Shown here: positions 12,914 through 26,200 of the stretch, piece after piece
How positions within the stretch are numbered: position 1 is the first letter of the stretch
How the letters are laid out: each line of letters opens with the position of its first letter
Assembly: GCA_035771175.1 (NCBI GenBank)
Contig: CM069592.1
Coordinates: 39,262,198-39,326,197, forward strand
Reading direction: 5' to 3'
DNA: 64,000 bases
Source of the DNA: Paratinospora sagittata
Taxonomy: Eukaryota > Streptophyta > Magnoliopsida > Ranunculales > Menispermaceae
Program-made: the position numbers and the translations under genes
Notes under the pieces: generated by a model
Told to the model about the DNA's origin: nothing
The model's input: the letters and a program-made list of their open reading frames with translations, nothing else
The model's database searches: none

Positions 12914-13161
12914 TATCAAGTGTCGGCTCAGTACCGATCTTTAGTAAGCGTTACGCAACGGGTGATATGACACGTGGGGTCTGGGCGGTTAATCGAATTT
13001 TATGGATTTTGTTTTTCCCACAATATCGATTTTATTTGTTACAAATATAATTAAAAGTTAATTGGGTTAGATATCTTGTTTTTATCTCATTTAAGCCCTT
13101 TTGGTTTTTTTTTTAAACATATTGTTTTTAGAAAAAAAAAAAAAAACATATTGTTTTCTAA

Positions 13162-13435
13162 AGCTCCATTTAATTTGTAATTTGGATATAATTTTTATAT
13201 TCAAAAATTTATAAACATAAAAAACGTATTTAATTAGTTAAAACTCATAAATAGTTTTTAAAAATTTACAAAAATATATATATATTGTTTTTTAAAAACA
13301 ATACAAAATTTATTTTTTATTTTTTATTTTTTAAATTATATTTTAATTTTTAAATCATGAATCAAACACAATTTAATTTTTCTAAATTTTGAATTATAAT
13401 ATTCTTATTTTCGAATCGCGAATCAAACGTAAACT
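13162..13435. mobile_element. Tourist-like MITE, TAA target-site duplication
   Basis: Ends AGCTCCATTTAATTTG and, inverted, AGTTTACGTTTGATTC, flanked by TAA at 13159-13161 and 13436-13438. 274 bp, AT-rich, non-coding. Same overall plan as other MITEs in the window but more diverged. Confidence 0.55.
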
Positions 13436-14599
13436 TAAGATTTTTTAAGTATTATGATTAATAATTTATACTGCACTTATGTAAGTGATGACTATAAAAG
13501 TTATTGTGTCTAATTCTTTTACATATTTATTACACTATAAATGAATTGACTAACAAATGCCCACCATTCATTGATTTTGTTATCATTGACTATAGTAGCC
13601 TTAGCATAACATAATTTAATAAAATAAAATAAAGATTTTAATGAACTTATTGGATACTATATGAAACAGAATTTTTAAAAAGTTTCAAAACAATTAATTA
13701 AACTTCCTTTGCATAGTGTTTTATTTATAGTAGAGATTGAGTTCTAATATAATTAAGTTAGTTATATATTTACACATTTTTGTAGAGGTTGTCTTTATTT
13801 CAATTAGAAGTTAAACTCAACTTAATTTAACTTAAACAATCATTTTTTTCCAATTATATAAATCTGTACTCAAATTAAAATAAGTTAAATCTTTTTAAAT
13901 TTTTTATGCTCATTTTATTTTAGGTTTACCTCTGTCTTTACTTCCTCTTCTTCTTTTTTTTTTTTGTTATCTTTATTATTTCAATTAAAAATTGAAAAAT
14001 ATAAAAATTTCTTTTTATTATTCTCTATTTTTTTAGAGAAGATTGAATCAATGACATACCAATAATAAATATTTATAGAACACCACATCCAACTAATCAT
14101 ATAATCTAGGGTTATTATATAGTTTGCCTTATCAAAGACACTAAACTGTTAAAAACTGTAGAAGCTGTTGAGCGTCCCTTTTCAAAGTGGGCGAATACCT
14201 CACCCTCAATCACGACTTATACTTCGTCTCTTATCCAATGAGGCTACCTGACTTTGGGTACTTACCATTGTTTAGTACATTTTAATTAGTTTTGATATGG
14301 GAGACCATAAATTAAAAAAAGAAAAAGAAAAAGAAAAAAAAGAAATTGTAGTAGATGATCAAACCAACTCCTAAAAGACAAAATATATAGCTATTGCTCT
14401 GTATTGGCAGGTTGTCATGATTAATTATTATTAATCTATAGTTTAAGTACAAATGTAAGACAACTAGATTATCTCCTAATACCTTATTAAGACCAAATAG
14501 TATTATCCTTTCTTTCCTCAAAACCATAATGGCATTTCAGTAAATTCAACTACTAACTACTAATCAGGAAAAAAAAAAAGAACACAAAGAAAAAAAAAA

Positions 14600-14619
14600 A
14601 AGAACAGTGCTTAGCTGCA

Positions 14620-14650
<31 letters not shown>

Positions 14651-15618
14651 CTTGATGTGGAGAAAAACTAGCAGATCTCGAGTTCTTCGAAGTTACTCTT
14701 GAAAATCTGAGGTTGTTCGATCTAAGAAAGCAAGTGTTTGTGAAGTTTAGGTCAGTTTCGGACTCGATTTGTTGCTAGCTAGTTGTGTGTGATCTGCCAC
14801 TTGGTTCGTGGGAATGCTGTAGATCCGGGCGTCTGAATCCGCATTTTTCACGTTAGGATCGAAATTCGAACTTGTTCGTGTTAGAAATATCGTTGAAATT
14901 TGAGATCTTGATTGAGAAATGAAGGAGTTTGTGGAAGCGTTGAATGATCTTTGACCACAGAAGACGTGAGTTGAGAGCAGTTGGAGTGATTTCAGGGGAA
15001 ACAGTTAAGGATTTTCGAGTTTTTGCGGATTTTTCGGGGTTTATTGTGATTTGGTGTTAGAATTGAGAACAGTTTCGACGTGAAAGTGTTTTTTTTTTAG
15101 TATCTGGATTTTTTTTAAAGTGTCGGCGATTTTTGAAGGTTTGAATCTGAGTGCAATGGTGGACTAGGGTTCTTGAATTTCGATGGTTTTAGGGTTTAGT
15201 TTTCAGTAGAAGAAGACTCTGGATGGAGATTTCTAGTGTTTTTGTGATTGCTGAACTGTTAAGAGCTAGGGTTTTGTTATGTGGACAATGGTAGGGAATT
15301 CTTCTCTGAAGAGAGAAAATTTGTTATAGTTTCGCGTTACTTTTCGTGGTTACCGGCGCAAATTCGACTGGAATTTCAAGTGTGAGTGGCTCTGAGATTT
15401 TGTAGTGTTTCATATAGTTGAGCATTGCAGTAGTTTTCTGCTTCTTGTTCAATTTGGCTTCTCTTGAATAGAGAGAGAGCTTGTAGGTTAAGTTACTTGA
15501 ATGCGAAGGTTGAGCAGTATGGATAGAATGAGTGCGGGTTTCTTTGAGATTCAAGTTACTGTTTGGTAGCATGGATCAGAAATTGCCGTGAGAGTACATT
15601 TTTGTGGGTGGAGTGAAA
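14600..15618 (+). promoter_or_regulatory. Long 5' leader of the Ser/Pro-rich protein gene, with GA tract and an upstream ORF
   Basis: About 1 kb precedes the coding start, beginning near a GA repeat (about 14618-14650) typical of plant leaders. An upstream ORF of 11 codons plus stop (MKEFVEALNDL) occupies 14919-14954 and other upstream ATGs exist, so translation may be modulated. Whether the leader contains an intron is unclear. Confidence 0.45.
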
Positions 15619-18600
15619 ATGCCTCCTTCTCCTGCAATTGGAAGGTCTCTTGGAAGGGAGATAAGAATAGATCACAAGCGAGGGCGAAGTCTTGAGAGTG
15701 GAATTCTAGTTAGAGAAAAAGATGATGATCTTACTTTGTTCAAAGAGATGCAAAACAGAGAAAAGGATAACTTCTTGCTTCACACATCGGGTGATCTTGA
15801 CGACTCCTTGTGTAAATCTCAAACCTAACCTCCTTGTCATATTGGTTTCAGCTAATCTTTGCATTGTGATATTTTGAGCGTACTTTGATTTGGGGCACAT
15901 TTACTTGCTATTTCTGTGGCTATTGCTTCATTATTTTCTTAATCTAATTGTAAGTTAGTGTATGACAGCAACGAAATTGAGGTACTTCACAGATTTCAAG
16001 CTCGGCATCTCTATTCCAGCTCGAGGGGAGGGCAGTAACCTCCTCGATGCAGATGGTGATAAAAATGACTATGATTGGTGGGTGGTTGTGATCCTTCTCC
16101 TTGTTGCTTTTAATCTTATATTGTTAAACAGCTTTATTTTATTTTATTTTATTTGCTGTTTTAATATTGTTAGAGCGTTCTTCTACAAGAATCAGTAAAA
16201 TTTTCAAGTGGTTTCTCCGCTGAACAAATACTTAAAAAGAAAACAACTTTATATGTTTGTGAGAAAGAACCATGGTCTAAACTGGTAACTATGATTTGAA
16301 ATAACCCTGCTTCAAAGAAGTGGTTTCTGAGACAACTCAATCAATTCTAATCTTAAAAAAAGGAAAAAAAGAAAAAAAAGAGATGCCACATGTCAAAGAT
16401 AGTTAAAGTTGGTAATGTGAATTCTTCTTCATATTTCCAAGCTTATTATTAAATTGAAAAGGGTTTAATTTGGCCAAGTTAAATTGTTTACTACTTTAAT
16501 ATTAAATTTCTTTCAGTCAAGACCACTCCTTAGTTGAAGTCTCTGATTTGAATGCAAATCGGATAAGTCTTGTTGCAACACAATTTTTTCTTTTTATTTT
16601 TTTCAATGATTAGGTTTGACCATATGTGGAACTAATGAAATAGACTGTGTCATTTCACTGAAGGCTATTAACTCCTCCGGACACTCCCCTTTTTCCTTCG
16701 TTGGATGATGAGACTCCTTCAAGTAATCTTTCTCACAATGGCAGGCCACAAAGTCAACCTATTTCCATTCCACGATCAGCTGCAGTAAGTAATTGCTTAC
16801 TTTTTGAATCAATTAGTCATTGTTAATTGCATATTGTCTTAACTTTATAAGGTACCTTTCTAAATTCATATTTTACATTTCCTTTTCCCACTTGAAATGT
16901 AATGCAGGCAGAGAAAAGTTACAGGAACAGTAGAAGTAGTCCAAGCCCAAATCGGTTGAGTCCGTCACCTCGATCCGAATATGGTACACACCAATCTAGA
17001 GGAAGATCACCAGCTCCTCATTCTAGTAAAAAGTCTGCTTTACATCCAAGTACACCATCACGAAGTCCATCTACTCCACCAAATAGACCTTTATCACCAG
17101 GTCCAAGGTCCTCTACGCCTACCCCTCGGAGGATGAGCACTGGGTCAAGTGGCACTGCAAACTTGTCTGGTAGGAGGGGAACCTCCCCTGTAAAGGCTGG
17201 TCGAGGGAACTCCTCTTCACCAAAATTGCGAGCATGGCAAACAAATATACCGGGTTTTTCTTCGGAAGCTCCTCCAAATCTCTGTACTTCTCTATCGGAT
17301 CGACCAGCATCATATGTGAGGGGCTCTTCACCAGCATCTAGAAATGGGAGGGGCTTGTCACCATCATCAAGGAACGGAAGGGGCTTGTCACCATCATCCA
17401 GTAATGGGAGGGGCTTGTCGCCGGCTTCCAGTAATGAGAGAGGCTTATCTCCAACACCACGAAATGGGAGGGCATCATACTCGAAAGGGCAGTCAATGTC
17501 ACCAACTGCTTCTAGAAGTACGAGTTCTTCATATGGCCATGATCGGGACCACTTTAGCTCCCAGAGCAAGGGATCTGTGGTATCATCTGGTGACGATGAT
17601 ATAGACTCCCTGCAGTCTGTCAGAATGAGCATGTCAGAGCACTCAGCGACAAAGAAAGTTGGGCCATTCCCACATAGCAGACCCTTGGGATTTTCCAAGA
17701 AGCCATCAAGAATACTGTCCTCAAGTTCCGCTCCGAAAAGATCATTTGATTCTGCAATTAGACAAATGGTATGTATTTTATTGTCCAATGTGCTGCTGTT
17801 TCTCTGGTGATCAAATTTTGTAGAGTTAAGAAAACGTATGCCAGGAGAAAGTTGGTAATAGTTAATCCATTGGGTGTTATGACATACTAGGTGTGTGATC
17901 ATATCCAGTTTCTCATTCTTTTTATGTTCTTTGGTGAAAGCTCCTACTAAGCCTCTGTCAGTGGTGTCAAACTAATAGTGGAACTGGATTGTTTCCCTTT
18001 TTTTGGTGATTTTAACTTGATTGGTGCATTTCGTTTCCTTTTCAATTTGAATTTTTATTTAACAACGTTAAAGCTATGATCATCATGTAACCATGGAAGC
18101 AACAAGTGGAGAAATAAAGAATCTAAGTTGCTTCATTTTTTAAAGGACTTCTATCTATTCCTTGTTGTTTCCTTCTGCCGTGTTTTATGTTCTTGTCCAA
18201 GTTTGATTTAGTTCATTGTGTAAGAGTGCTTAAAATGAAATCTTTTTGAGACGAGATATGTATGTATTCCATTATTTTCTCGCTAAGTTTGGTTCTGTTC
18301 TTTATGTTTTTAATATAGGATCGAAGAAGTCCCCAAAATATGTTCAGACCACTTCTATCCAGTGTCCCCAGCACTACATTTTATGTTGGAAAAGCAAGCT
18401 CCACAAATCGTTCAATGATCTCTAGGAACTCCTCTGTAACAACTAGCAGCAATGCAAGTTCTGAACTAGGTGCAAGTATTGCACTTGATACTGAGGGCAG
18501 CGACCATGATCAGGACCATATGGTAACTGAATGGAGAAAAGTACCACAGCCTGATGCTCAAGATGAAGTATTTTTGTTTGATAAGGTGGATGGGCTAAAT

Positions 18601-21600
18601 GAAAATGCCCGCAGTGGAACCTATGATGGGAAAGTTCGTGAAAACTTCGAAGGCATCACAAGTGCTGTTGAGCCAGGTGACTCTCAAAATAGAAGCAGTG
18701 ATAATGCTTCCGAAGCAGTTGCTTTTGACTCTACTTGTGGTGAATGTGTTGTTGAAGAAGTTGACTGTAATGAGAATACAGGCACATGTTCCAAATGCCA
18801 CAGAAAATATGATATCACAACTCCTATGAATGGGAATGATGGTTTTTGTCCAGATTGTGGTGAGAAAGGTAGATGCTTGCCTTTCTCCACTTGTGAAAAT
18901 ACAGAGGCCTGTTCGAAATGTGGCCGGAAGTTTGATGACTTGATAATGGAAAGAAATGGTGGTTTGTGTCAGGATTGCTCTGAGGAAGATAGATGCTTGC
19001 ATTTGTTCACTTCAGAAACATCTGTAGTTGTCCCCGAGGGTACCCTAATTCACACTGAGATTAGTTCAGAAGAAACTAAATCTTCTGTTGCATTGGTTCC
19101 TGAGATTATGCTAAATGAAAAGAATGCTGAACAAGGTCTTAGTTGCTTGTGTGACAGTTCTCTTGCGAGATCAAAGGTGGAGGACGGGGAGCAGCATCTT
19201 GTGAATCAGCAAGTGGCAGCTCATTCTGATCAATCACCTAGTGACCCTGCAGATAAGCTGGTTCATCGTTCTAATAGCTTCCAGAGGTTGCAGGTTGATG
19301 TTTCAGAAGGTGCAGGTATTTCAGTACTGCTGACAAGGTCAAGTAGTAGCAAGTGGCCTGTTGTTCAAGCAAGGATATTTACCGCTGGAAATATACCTTT
19401 TGATGATCTCTCTTATGCAAGAGAAGGCATGAGCAGTATGAGAAGTTCCATAGGTCATGGTAGTGGTTCAGCATCATCATCTGTTGATTGGAGCTCATCT
19501 AGGCAAACAGAGGCTCGCATACAAAGGCAGTTAAGTTGTGCTAAATCTGATCTGGAGAATTCAAGGCATGATTCAGATGTAAAGCGGCTGAGTCATGGAA
19601 TGCCGTCTTCTGGAAATGTGAATCAAGCATATGATCCTTCGCTGCTTGATAAGAGGAGGAGTGTGGACAATCTGAGTCATTCTGGTGGAAATTTGGGATT
19701 TGAAGTCATGGATGAAGCACTTGCAGTGACGAAGGACAAAGGCAGAGCCGTAGAATTGGATGACTGTGATTCATCTACTGTCAGGGTAGACATTCTTGAG
19801 GGAGACAAGCTTGATTGTGCTGAGAGTTGTAGAACATTGGATGTTTCTGCCTTGGAATTATCTAGCTGCAATGTGAGAGCTTCGTTGGAAGATAGTTCAG
19901 TAGCAGCATTTCCAAATGATGTCTCAACTGGTAACACCGAATTCCCTAATGATGCAAGAAGTGTCTCAGATGGTGAGGTACGAGTTATGAATCAAGGTTC
20001 CTCTGTTGAGGAAGAAGCTGCTGTTGAAGATTGTACTGATTGTACTCATAGGATATCAGGAGAAACAGAAGTTGGAAAAGAACCTAGTTCACCAACTGAC
20101 AGTGCAGTCTTATCAAATTCAAAAGACTCCGTGGATGAGTTCCATGACCGCTCAACTCCTACAACTTCAGAGGTGGATTTACCAGTTGTTGCTGCCGAAT
20201 CCTGCATGTCAGATTGTGCTCATGGCGTACTAGGTATGATCCTATTTCATCATTTGTGTAGACCTCTAACAATAACTATGTTGATATCTGCTTATTCTAA
20301 TCTAGTGATGAGCCTTTATGTCTCTCTATATAAAGAATGTCTATTATGCCACTTTTTGAGATTTTTGTTCATTATTTCAATGGTAAATTCTGTCAGCATG
20401 CATAATGGTGTTCATAAGCTAGATTATTGGGCAATGCATATGAAGACAACCTTTATGCTGAATTTTGAATGGGATTTTTTTCTCATATCTTTAGCACAAT
20501 TGAGGAAGTTTGCATCTAGATTTTCAAGAAATTGCTTGAATACTTCATCTTTGTTCTAATTTGAATAATGACAGATTGACAGGCAACTCCTGCTTTAGAA
20601 CTGACAGTTTAATTTTTTTGTTAGTCATTACATATTGATCAAGTCAAGATATGACCTGCACTCTTTACTTCTGTGATTTTTGTTTCTATCATTGTTAGTG
20701 AACTGACCTTAATGAAGTTTTACATTTGCCGAGGAGAAAAATATTTCATTTATTACAATTCCTTCTTATTATTATTTTTGAGCTTGATTAATGTTCTTTT
20801 CTTGTTGAGCAAAGTTATTCTATAATTTTATTATGCATTTGCTAGTCATTACATATTGATCAAGTCAAGATATGACCTGCACTCTTTGCTTCTGTGATTT
20901 TTGTTTCTATCATTGTTAGTGAACTGACCTTAATGAAGTTTTACATTTGCCGAGAAGAAAAATATTTCATTTATTACAATTCCTTCTTATTATTATTTTT
21001 GAGTTTGATTAATGTTCTTTTCTTGTTGAGCAAAGTTATTCTATAAATTTATTATGCATTTGATTATACACAAAATTTTATAGAATGTTATTTATAAGAA
21101 AAATAGGTTCAAATAAATAACTGAGAATCATTCTCGACTATTAACCTCTATAAATTTTTTAAGACAACTAATCAAAAGCAATTTTACCTAGATATGTCAA
21201 CATGAGATCATCTCCATGTTGACTAATTTTGCAATTTGTGATGTGTCTATGCCTGAACAATTCCATGTCTATGCTGCATCCTGGTAAGATGAATTTAATT
21301 TCAGGCATTAGTTGAAGATTAACTGTATGTGAGTATGAATTAGATAGCTAAAAACTTCTTCAGGTGCTGTAACAACTGTTTGAAAGTACTGGAGGCAAGA
21401 ATGAAATTTCGTACAAAATTGTGTTTTGAGGAGAAGCCAAAACAATTTATGAATCCCTTTTGAAAGATCTGATTACTGGTTAAAGTTTGAAAGGACATAT
21501 CTTATAGAGGTGTAGTTTTGTACAGATTATGCGTCATGGTTAGCAACGCCACAGTCATTTCAATTTTATTGCAACTTTCCAGTACCAATTCTCTAGCTTG

Positions 21601-22172
21601 CTAATGAAACATCTTCTTTGGTACTTATTTCATTATTCCGTTTGACGTCTTCATTTAACTCTGAAAATGAAAGAATGAAAAATTTATGCTTCATGCTAGT
21701 ACGTTAAATGATTATTTTGATGTTTCTGACAGATTCTTTGCTTTTAACAGAGGAATCAACTGTAACAGTTGGGGCCCCAGGAAGACATTACTCCAGAAGC
21801 CTAACTTTGGATGAAGCCACCGATACTATTCTCTTCTGCAGTTCTATAATCCACGATCTTGCATACCAAGCTGCAACCATTGGTATGGAGAAGGAAAATT
21901 TGGTACCTTTAGAAGAACTACGCCCTACAATTACTATCCCCAATTCCAACAGAACCGAGCCACATCCCGCCGGTGAAAATAAGCGAACTCCAAAATCTCA
22001 AAAGATCAGACGCAGACGAGTTGAAGCAGATGCCAAGGCTGCATCACCAAAAACCGAAGCTAACAACATAATTTCCCACGGATCAACGCCACAGGATTCA
22101 AGAGTTTCAAATAAGTTGGACAGCATGAAGCCTCCAAAGCTGGAGTCCAAGTGCAATTGCACAGTGATGTAG
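15619..22172 (+). CDS. Large basic Ser/Pro-rich protein (plant LLTPP family) with zinc-ribbon-like repeats and CaaX end
   Basis: Six exons: 15619-15811, 15969-16077, 16664-16784, 16908-17768, 18319-20233, 21751-22172; 3621 bp, 1206 aa. The start MPPSPA is chosen because the family begins this way. Recognisable family blocks: [32 protein letters not shown], then [17 protein letters not shown]. Residues about 142-430 are Ser/Pro/Arg-rich and disordered, with repeats of NGRGLSP. Two tandem Cys modules follow: CSKC 585-588 with CPDC 605-608, and CSKC 626-629 with CQDC 645-648, zinc-ribbon-like. A long acidic/Ser-rich region leads to a folded-looking block ([20 protein letters not shown]). The C-terminus is KCNCTVM, a CaaX box. 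Relatives include Arabidopsis At1g27850 and At2g40070. Some members are described as basic proline-rich microtubule-associated proteins; that role is inference here. Confidence 0.88.
20622..21063. repeat. 221 bp tandem duplication in the last intron of the Ser/Pro-rich protein gene
   Basis: Two head-to-tail copies (about 20622-20842 and 20843-21063), both starting TAGTCATTACATATTGATC and ending TTATTATGCATTTG. Offset is 221 bp with only a handful of differences, so the duplication is young. It lies wholly within the intron 20234-21750. Confidence 0.93.
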
Positions 22173-23275
22173 TAGTAAGAGTTCTCCATTTATCAGTTCA
22201 TAAGATATGCTCAAGTGCCTCTTGCTTATTAGCTTTCATGTTGCACTGAATTCTTTCAACCTTGTTCTGAGGGTGCAAGATTGTATTTTTAGATCTCTCC
22301 TCTTTTCATGTTTTGTTTTGTGGGCAGTTCTTTGATTGCTCCATTTGTTTCTGTTTGTTACAATTAATTTGTAAGAAAAAAAAACCACGTCGTTTTCATC
22401 TCATAGTCATGTAAAGTTGTATTATCATTGGGTGATTTTGCCAAAAAGAGCCAGAGGTTTGTGTCTTCTGCTGCAATGTTGTTTTCAATTCATCCTCTGT
22501 TGTATAATTTGAGTTCATGATAAGAAGAGGTTTTTAAGCTTTACATCCCAAGTTCAGCAAGAAAATAGACCATGCTCATTGATTGATATGCTTCAGATCA
22601 CAGCTCTTTAAAGTCTTTTTTTATTTTCATAAATTCGCAAACATTAAAAAAAACCCTAGTGGTAGGTTAAATTCGAAAATTGTTTCTTGAAATTTTACTT
22701 TTCTTGATAATGATAAAATTATTTTTTGTTTTTTTTATTTTTTTGGATTGTACCCTTATTTTTAAATCACAAATTAAACACATTTTTTTTTTTAATAATT
22801 TATAAGTAACTCTTTAAGATTTATTGAAATATGGTACTCAACTTGTAAAAGATATTAATATTATGATTGGTTTATGTCTTGTAAATTAATAATCAATATA
22901 TCTTGTAATTATTTATTATTAGGTTGTTTCACTCATCATGATCCTATACTTGTTCCATACATTTCATGGAAAGGGAGACATGGAGACTCTGAAATCTGCC
23001 ATTCATCGAATACCACACAGAAGATCACCTTGTACAAGAGCTCAAGATTAGGTACTTCAAATGAACAAACACATTTTCCATTTAGAACATTTTCTAACAA
23101 CCAGCCATTAGAAAAGACTGCTTGCATGAAGCTTTATTACAGTAGTTTCAATAGTGATGATATATACTAGATAGATCCACAAGAAGGATTGCAAAAGAAA
23201 CATAAAACCACCACCTAATTATTGAGAAACATACATATACTTCATAGGCTTCAAGTTCAAGCTAATTTATTCTCT
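22173..23275. other. 3' UTR and convergent intergenic region
   Basis: The Ser/Pro-rich gene (plus) and malate synthase (minus) converge here. It contains the 3' UTR of the former and an AT-rich stretch (about 22650-22870) that looks like an eroded MITE. The short frames at 22874-23170 show no family features. Confidence 0.6.
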
Positions 23276-26200
23276 TCAGAGCCTAGAGGAACCTTTAGGG
23301 TGATGAACAACAATCTGGTTATAAGCATCTAAGGTCAGAAAATCATCGAGGGTTGGAGCGGTGCATTGTCGGGTAAAAATCTTGCAAGCTTGCTTGTACA
23401 TTCCTTGCTTGAACCTTTCTTTTCCAACCTCTCTTTCTATCCTTTCCATCTCTTCTTCTACCACCCTTCCAAACAGCTCCCTACTCACATGCACACCAAG
23501 GCCATCTCCATCCAAAACTACACCATACTTCAACCACTGCCAGTTCTGAACTCTGCTAATCTCAGCAGTTGCAGCATCCTCCATCAGGTTATATAACGGC
23601 ACTGACCCAGTTCCAGTTAACCATGCAGCCAAGTACTGGATTCCAACCCTGGTGTTTAGCCGGAGACCTTCCATTGTTCGAACGCCTCTTGGGCTCTGCA
23701 ACAGGTCTTCTTCGGTCAAATTGGCTGCGTCTTCTCGCTTCGTCGTGTGTATCTGGTTTGAGATGTTGCCCATGTTGTTTGTGAATACTTCCATGATGGC
23801 AGGAATCAAACCCGGGTGAGCAGCCCAGGTCCCATCATGGCCTGCACGGACCTCCCGTAGCTTGTCCTTCCTCACCAGTTCTAGTGCCGCTTCATTAGCC
23901 ACTGGTTCATCTCTGATCGGTATCTGAGCTGCCTGTTAGTTAAGTAGACTTAATTCTTGCATCTTGTCTACTTTGAACTTTAAACTTGGACATAGGTTTA
24001 GACACACAACCTATTAGATTTAGATGAAATACATACCATCCCGCCCATGGCGTGCACCCCTCGTCTATGGCAAGTGTATATGAGTAGGTCAGAGTAACTT
24101 CTCATGAAATGCTGGGCCATCCCAACCTGAACCCGATCAGGAAGTAGACGATCCGGGTGACCTTGGAAAGTCTTGACATAGCTGAAAATATAGTCCCATC
24201 TACCACAATTCAACCCGATGGAGTGATCGTGGAGCTCATAAAGAATTTCATTCATTTGAAACACTGCAGGTAAAGTCTCTATCAGAACAGTGGCTCTAAT
24301 GCTTCCTCTCTCAATTCCGGCCATCTTCTCCGCCCTCTCGAACACGCAGTTCCATATCTTAGCTTCCCTGCCAATCACATAAAAGAAGTATATATCTAGT
24401 AACTTATTATTACTCTTCTGATGGATCAAAACAATGTTGCAGATAAGTTGGGGGTTGTGTTTGGTCCATGAATCAGAAACAAGGACACAATCCGAAAAGT
24501 AAAATTTAGAAAACGACTTTTTATCATTCTAAGAAAAAATTGTTTTCGGATTCAATCAACCTAAAGCATTTTTTATGTTTTCGGGTTTTTTGGATACACA
24601 GAAACATCCAAATCACAAACCAAACGAGGTTGCTTGGTTATTAATATTCACTTGCCTTGAATGCTCCATCTTGGGGAGGTAAAAGAAGGGTCCGAAACCG
24701 CCACCATGTGTTCTTCGAAAAGTAGCACAGTTATGGTAGAAATAGAGTCCAAAGTCGACGAGGCAACCTGTTGCAGGTATGCCATCAATGAGAATGTGGT
24801 TCTCCGGCAAGTGCCAGCCTCGAGGGCGAACGAAAAGCTTGGCTGTCTGGTCGTTGAGCTTATACACGCGGTTCCTGGCCTTGTCATGGAAGCTTATTGT
24901 GCCTTCTACTGCATCCTTCAAGTTCACTTGACCTTTCATCAGGTTTTCCCATGTTGGTGAGAGTGCATCTTCAAAGTCAGCCTGCAAAAAATATACCATA
25001 CCATTATAAATGCACAAGAACAAGTTTTTTTCATGTTCATCATGAACCTAACAATTAAATAATCTCTACTCGAAAAAGAAACAATGATGAAAGCAAAGAA
25101 ACAGTTAGAATAATATGGGTGGAGATATTAAGAAAGAATATGACCATTTATAAAAATTTAATGATTATTACAAATTCATTATGAGAGGAGTGTGAAAGAA
25201 GCAAATTCATATAACCCACTCCATGTATTTAAGAAAAGGCTTGAGTTTAAATTTTTTTTAATTTTTTTTAATGATATTTTTCTATTAAAAACCTTATTTG
25301 CATTTGTCCTTCAATTTTTATTTTTCTTTCTTCTAAATCTTTATAATGCGTTGATTAACTTAGATGTAAATGTTAAACAATGTGACTTAAGGTAAACCAT
25401 GATGATTTAGGATTCAAAATAAGGCTTTAAAGATTGAGTTGGACATATCTCACCATGTTAAAGCAAAGAGTCTTTAATGTTAATTATAAGCTTTTCTATT
25501 TTAAATCAAAACTACCCATTTTATTTATATTTTATAGATGTGTTATTCTTTATATTTATTACTCAAAGAAAGACACCATACATCAATTATATATATATAA
25601 GTTATTGATGTATATATATATATTAATAACTTATTAAAAGAGTAATGTTTGATTAACACATTTGATAAACACATATTTTTAATATTATCTTAAAAGTTAT
25701 TGAATTGTCTTGAATTACACTATTAATACATTAATCGAGGCATGTCTAATATTATAATCCAACCCCACGATGCACACTATTTGTCTATATTATCAACAAA
25801 AACTCTTATCATGAAATTTAATTTCAACAAGCTGACGTTCGTTCATTGAGTGTTTTAGGATGCTCGTCTCCAGACACGTTACAAGTTCTCGACTCACCAC
25901 TAACATTGGCTATTGCAATGTCTCTTGCTTGAGCACCAGGAGCCAAGAGACTATCTCCAAAAAAAAAAAAAAAAAAATCAACTTTTGGTTGGTTGACTGG
26001 GCCAGGCACTCGTATTAGGAAACGAAGTCACGAGTTTCACTCTCTATTAGTGTTGGCCACTGGGTGTCTCTCGTTCAAGAGACTAGGGGCCAAGGAATCG
26101 TCCGGACCTGATACCCATACCCTCGGTTAAAAAAGAAAAAAAAAAGATTATAAAAAATAAAATTTCAACAATTGTCAACTTGTCATAACCATGGCAATAT

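Larger units (their letters stand above)
12561..14600. other. Intergenic region between divergent GTE8 and the Ser/Pro-rich protein gene
   Basis: No gene is seen. It holds a GA microsatellite (12871-12913), a MITE (13162-13435) and strongly AT-rich DNA. Because the two flanking genes diverge, both promoters should lie here, but I cannot place either start site with confidence. Confidence 0.6.

Noticed and set aside
17018..17902. 294-codon open frame on the minus strand
   Set aside because: It lies opposite the Ser/Pro-rich exon 16908-17768. The plus strand matches a known family with splice sites; the minus frame is a by-product of codon bias.
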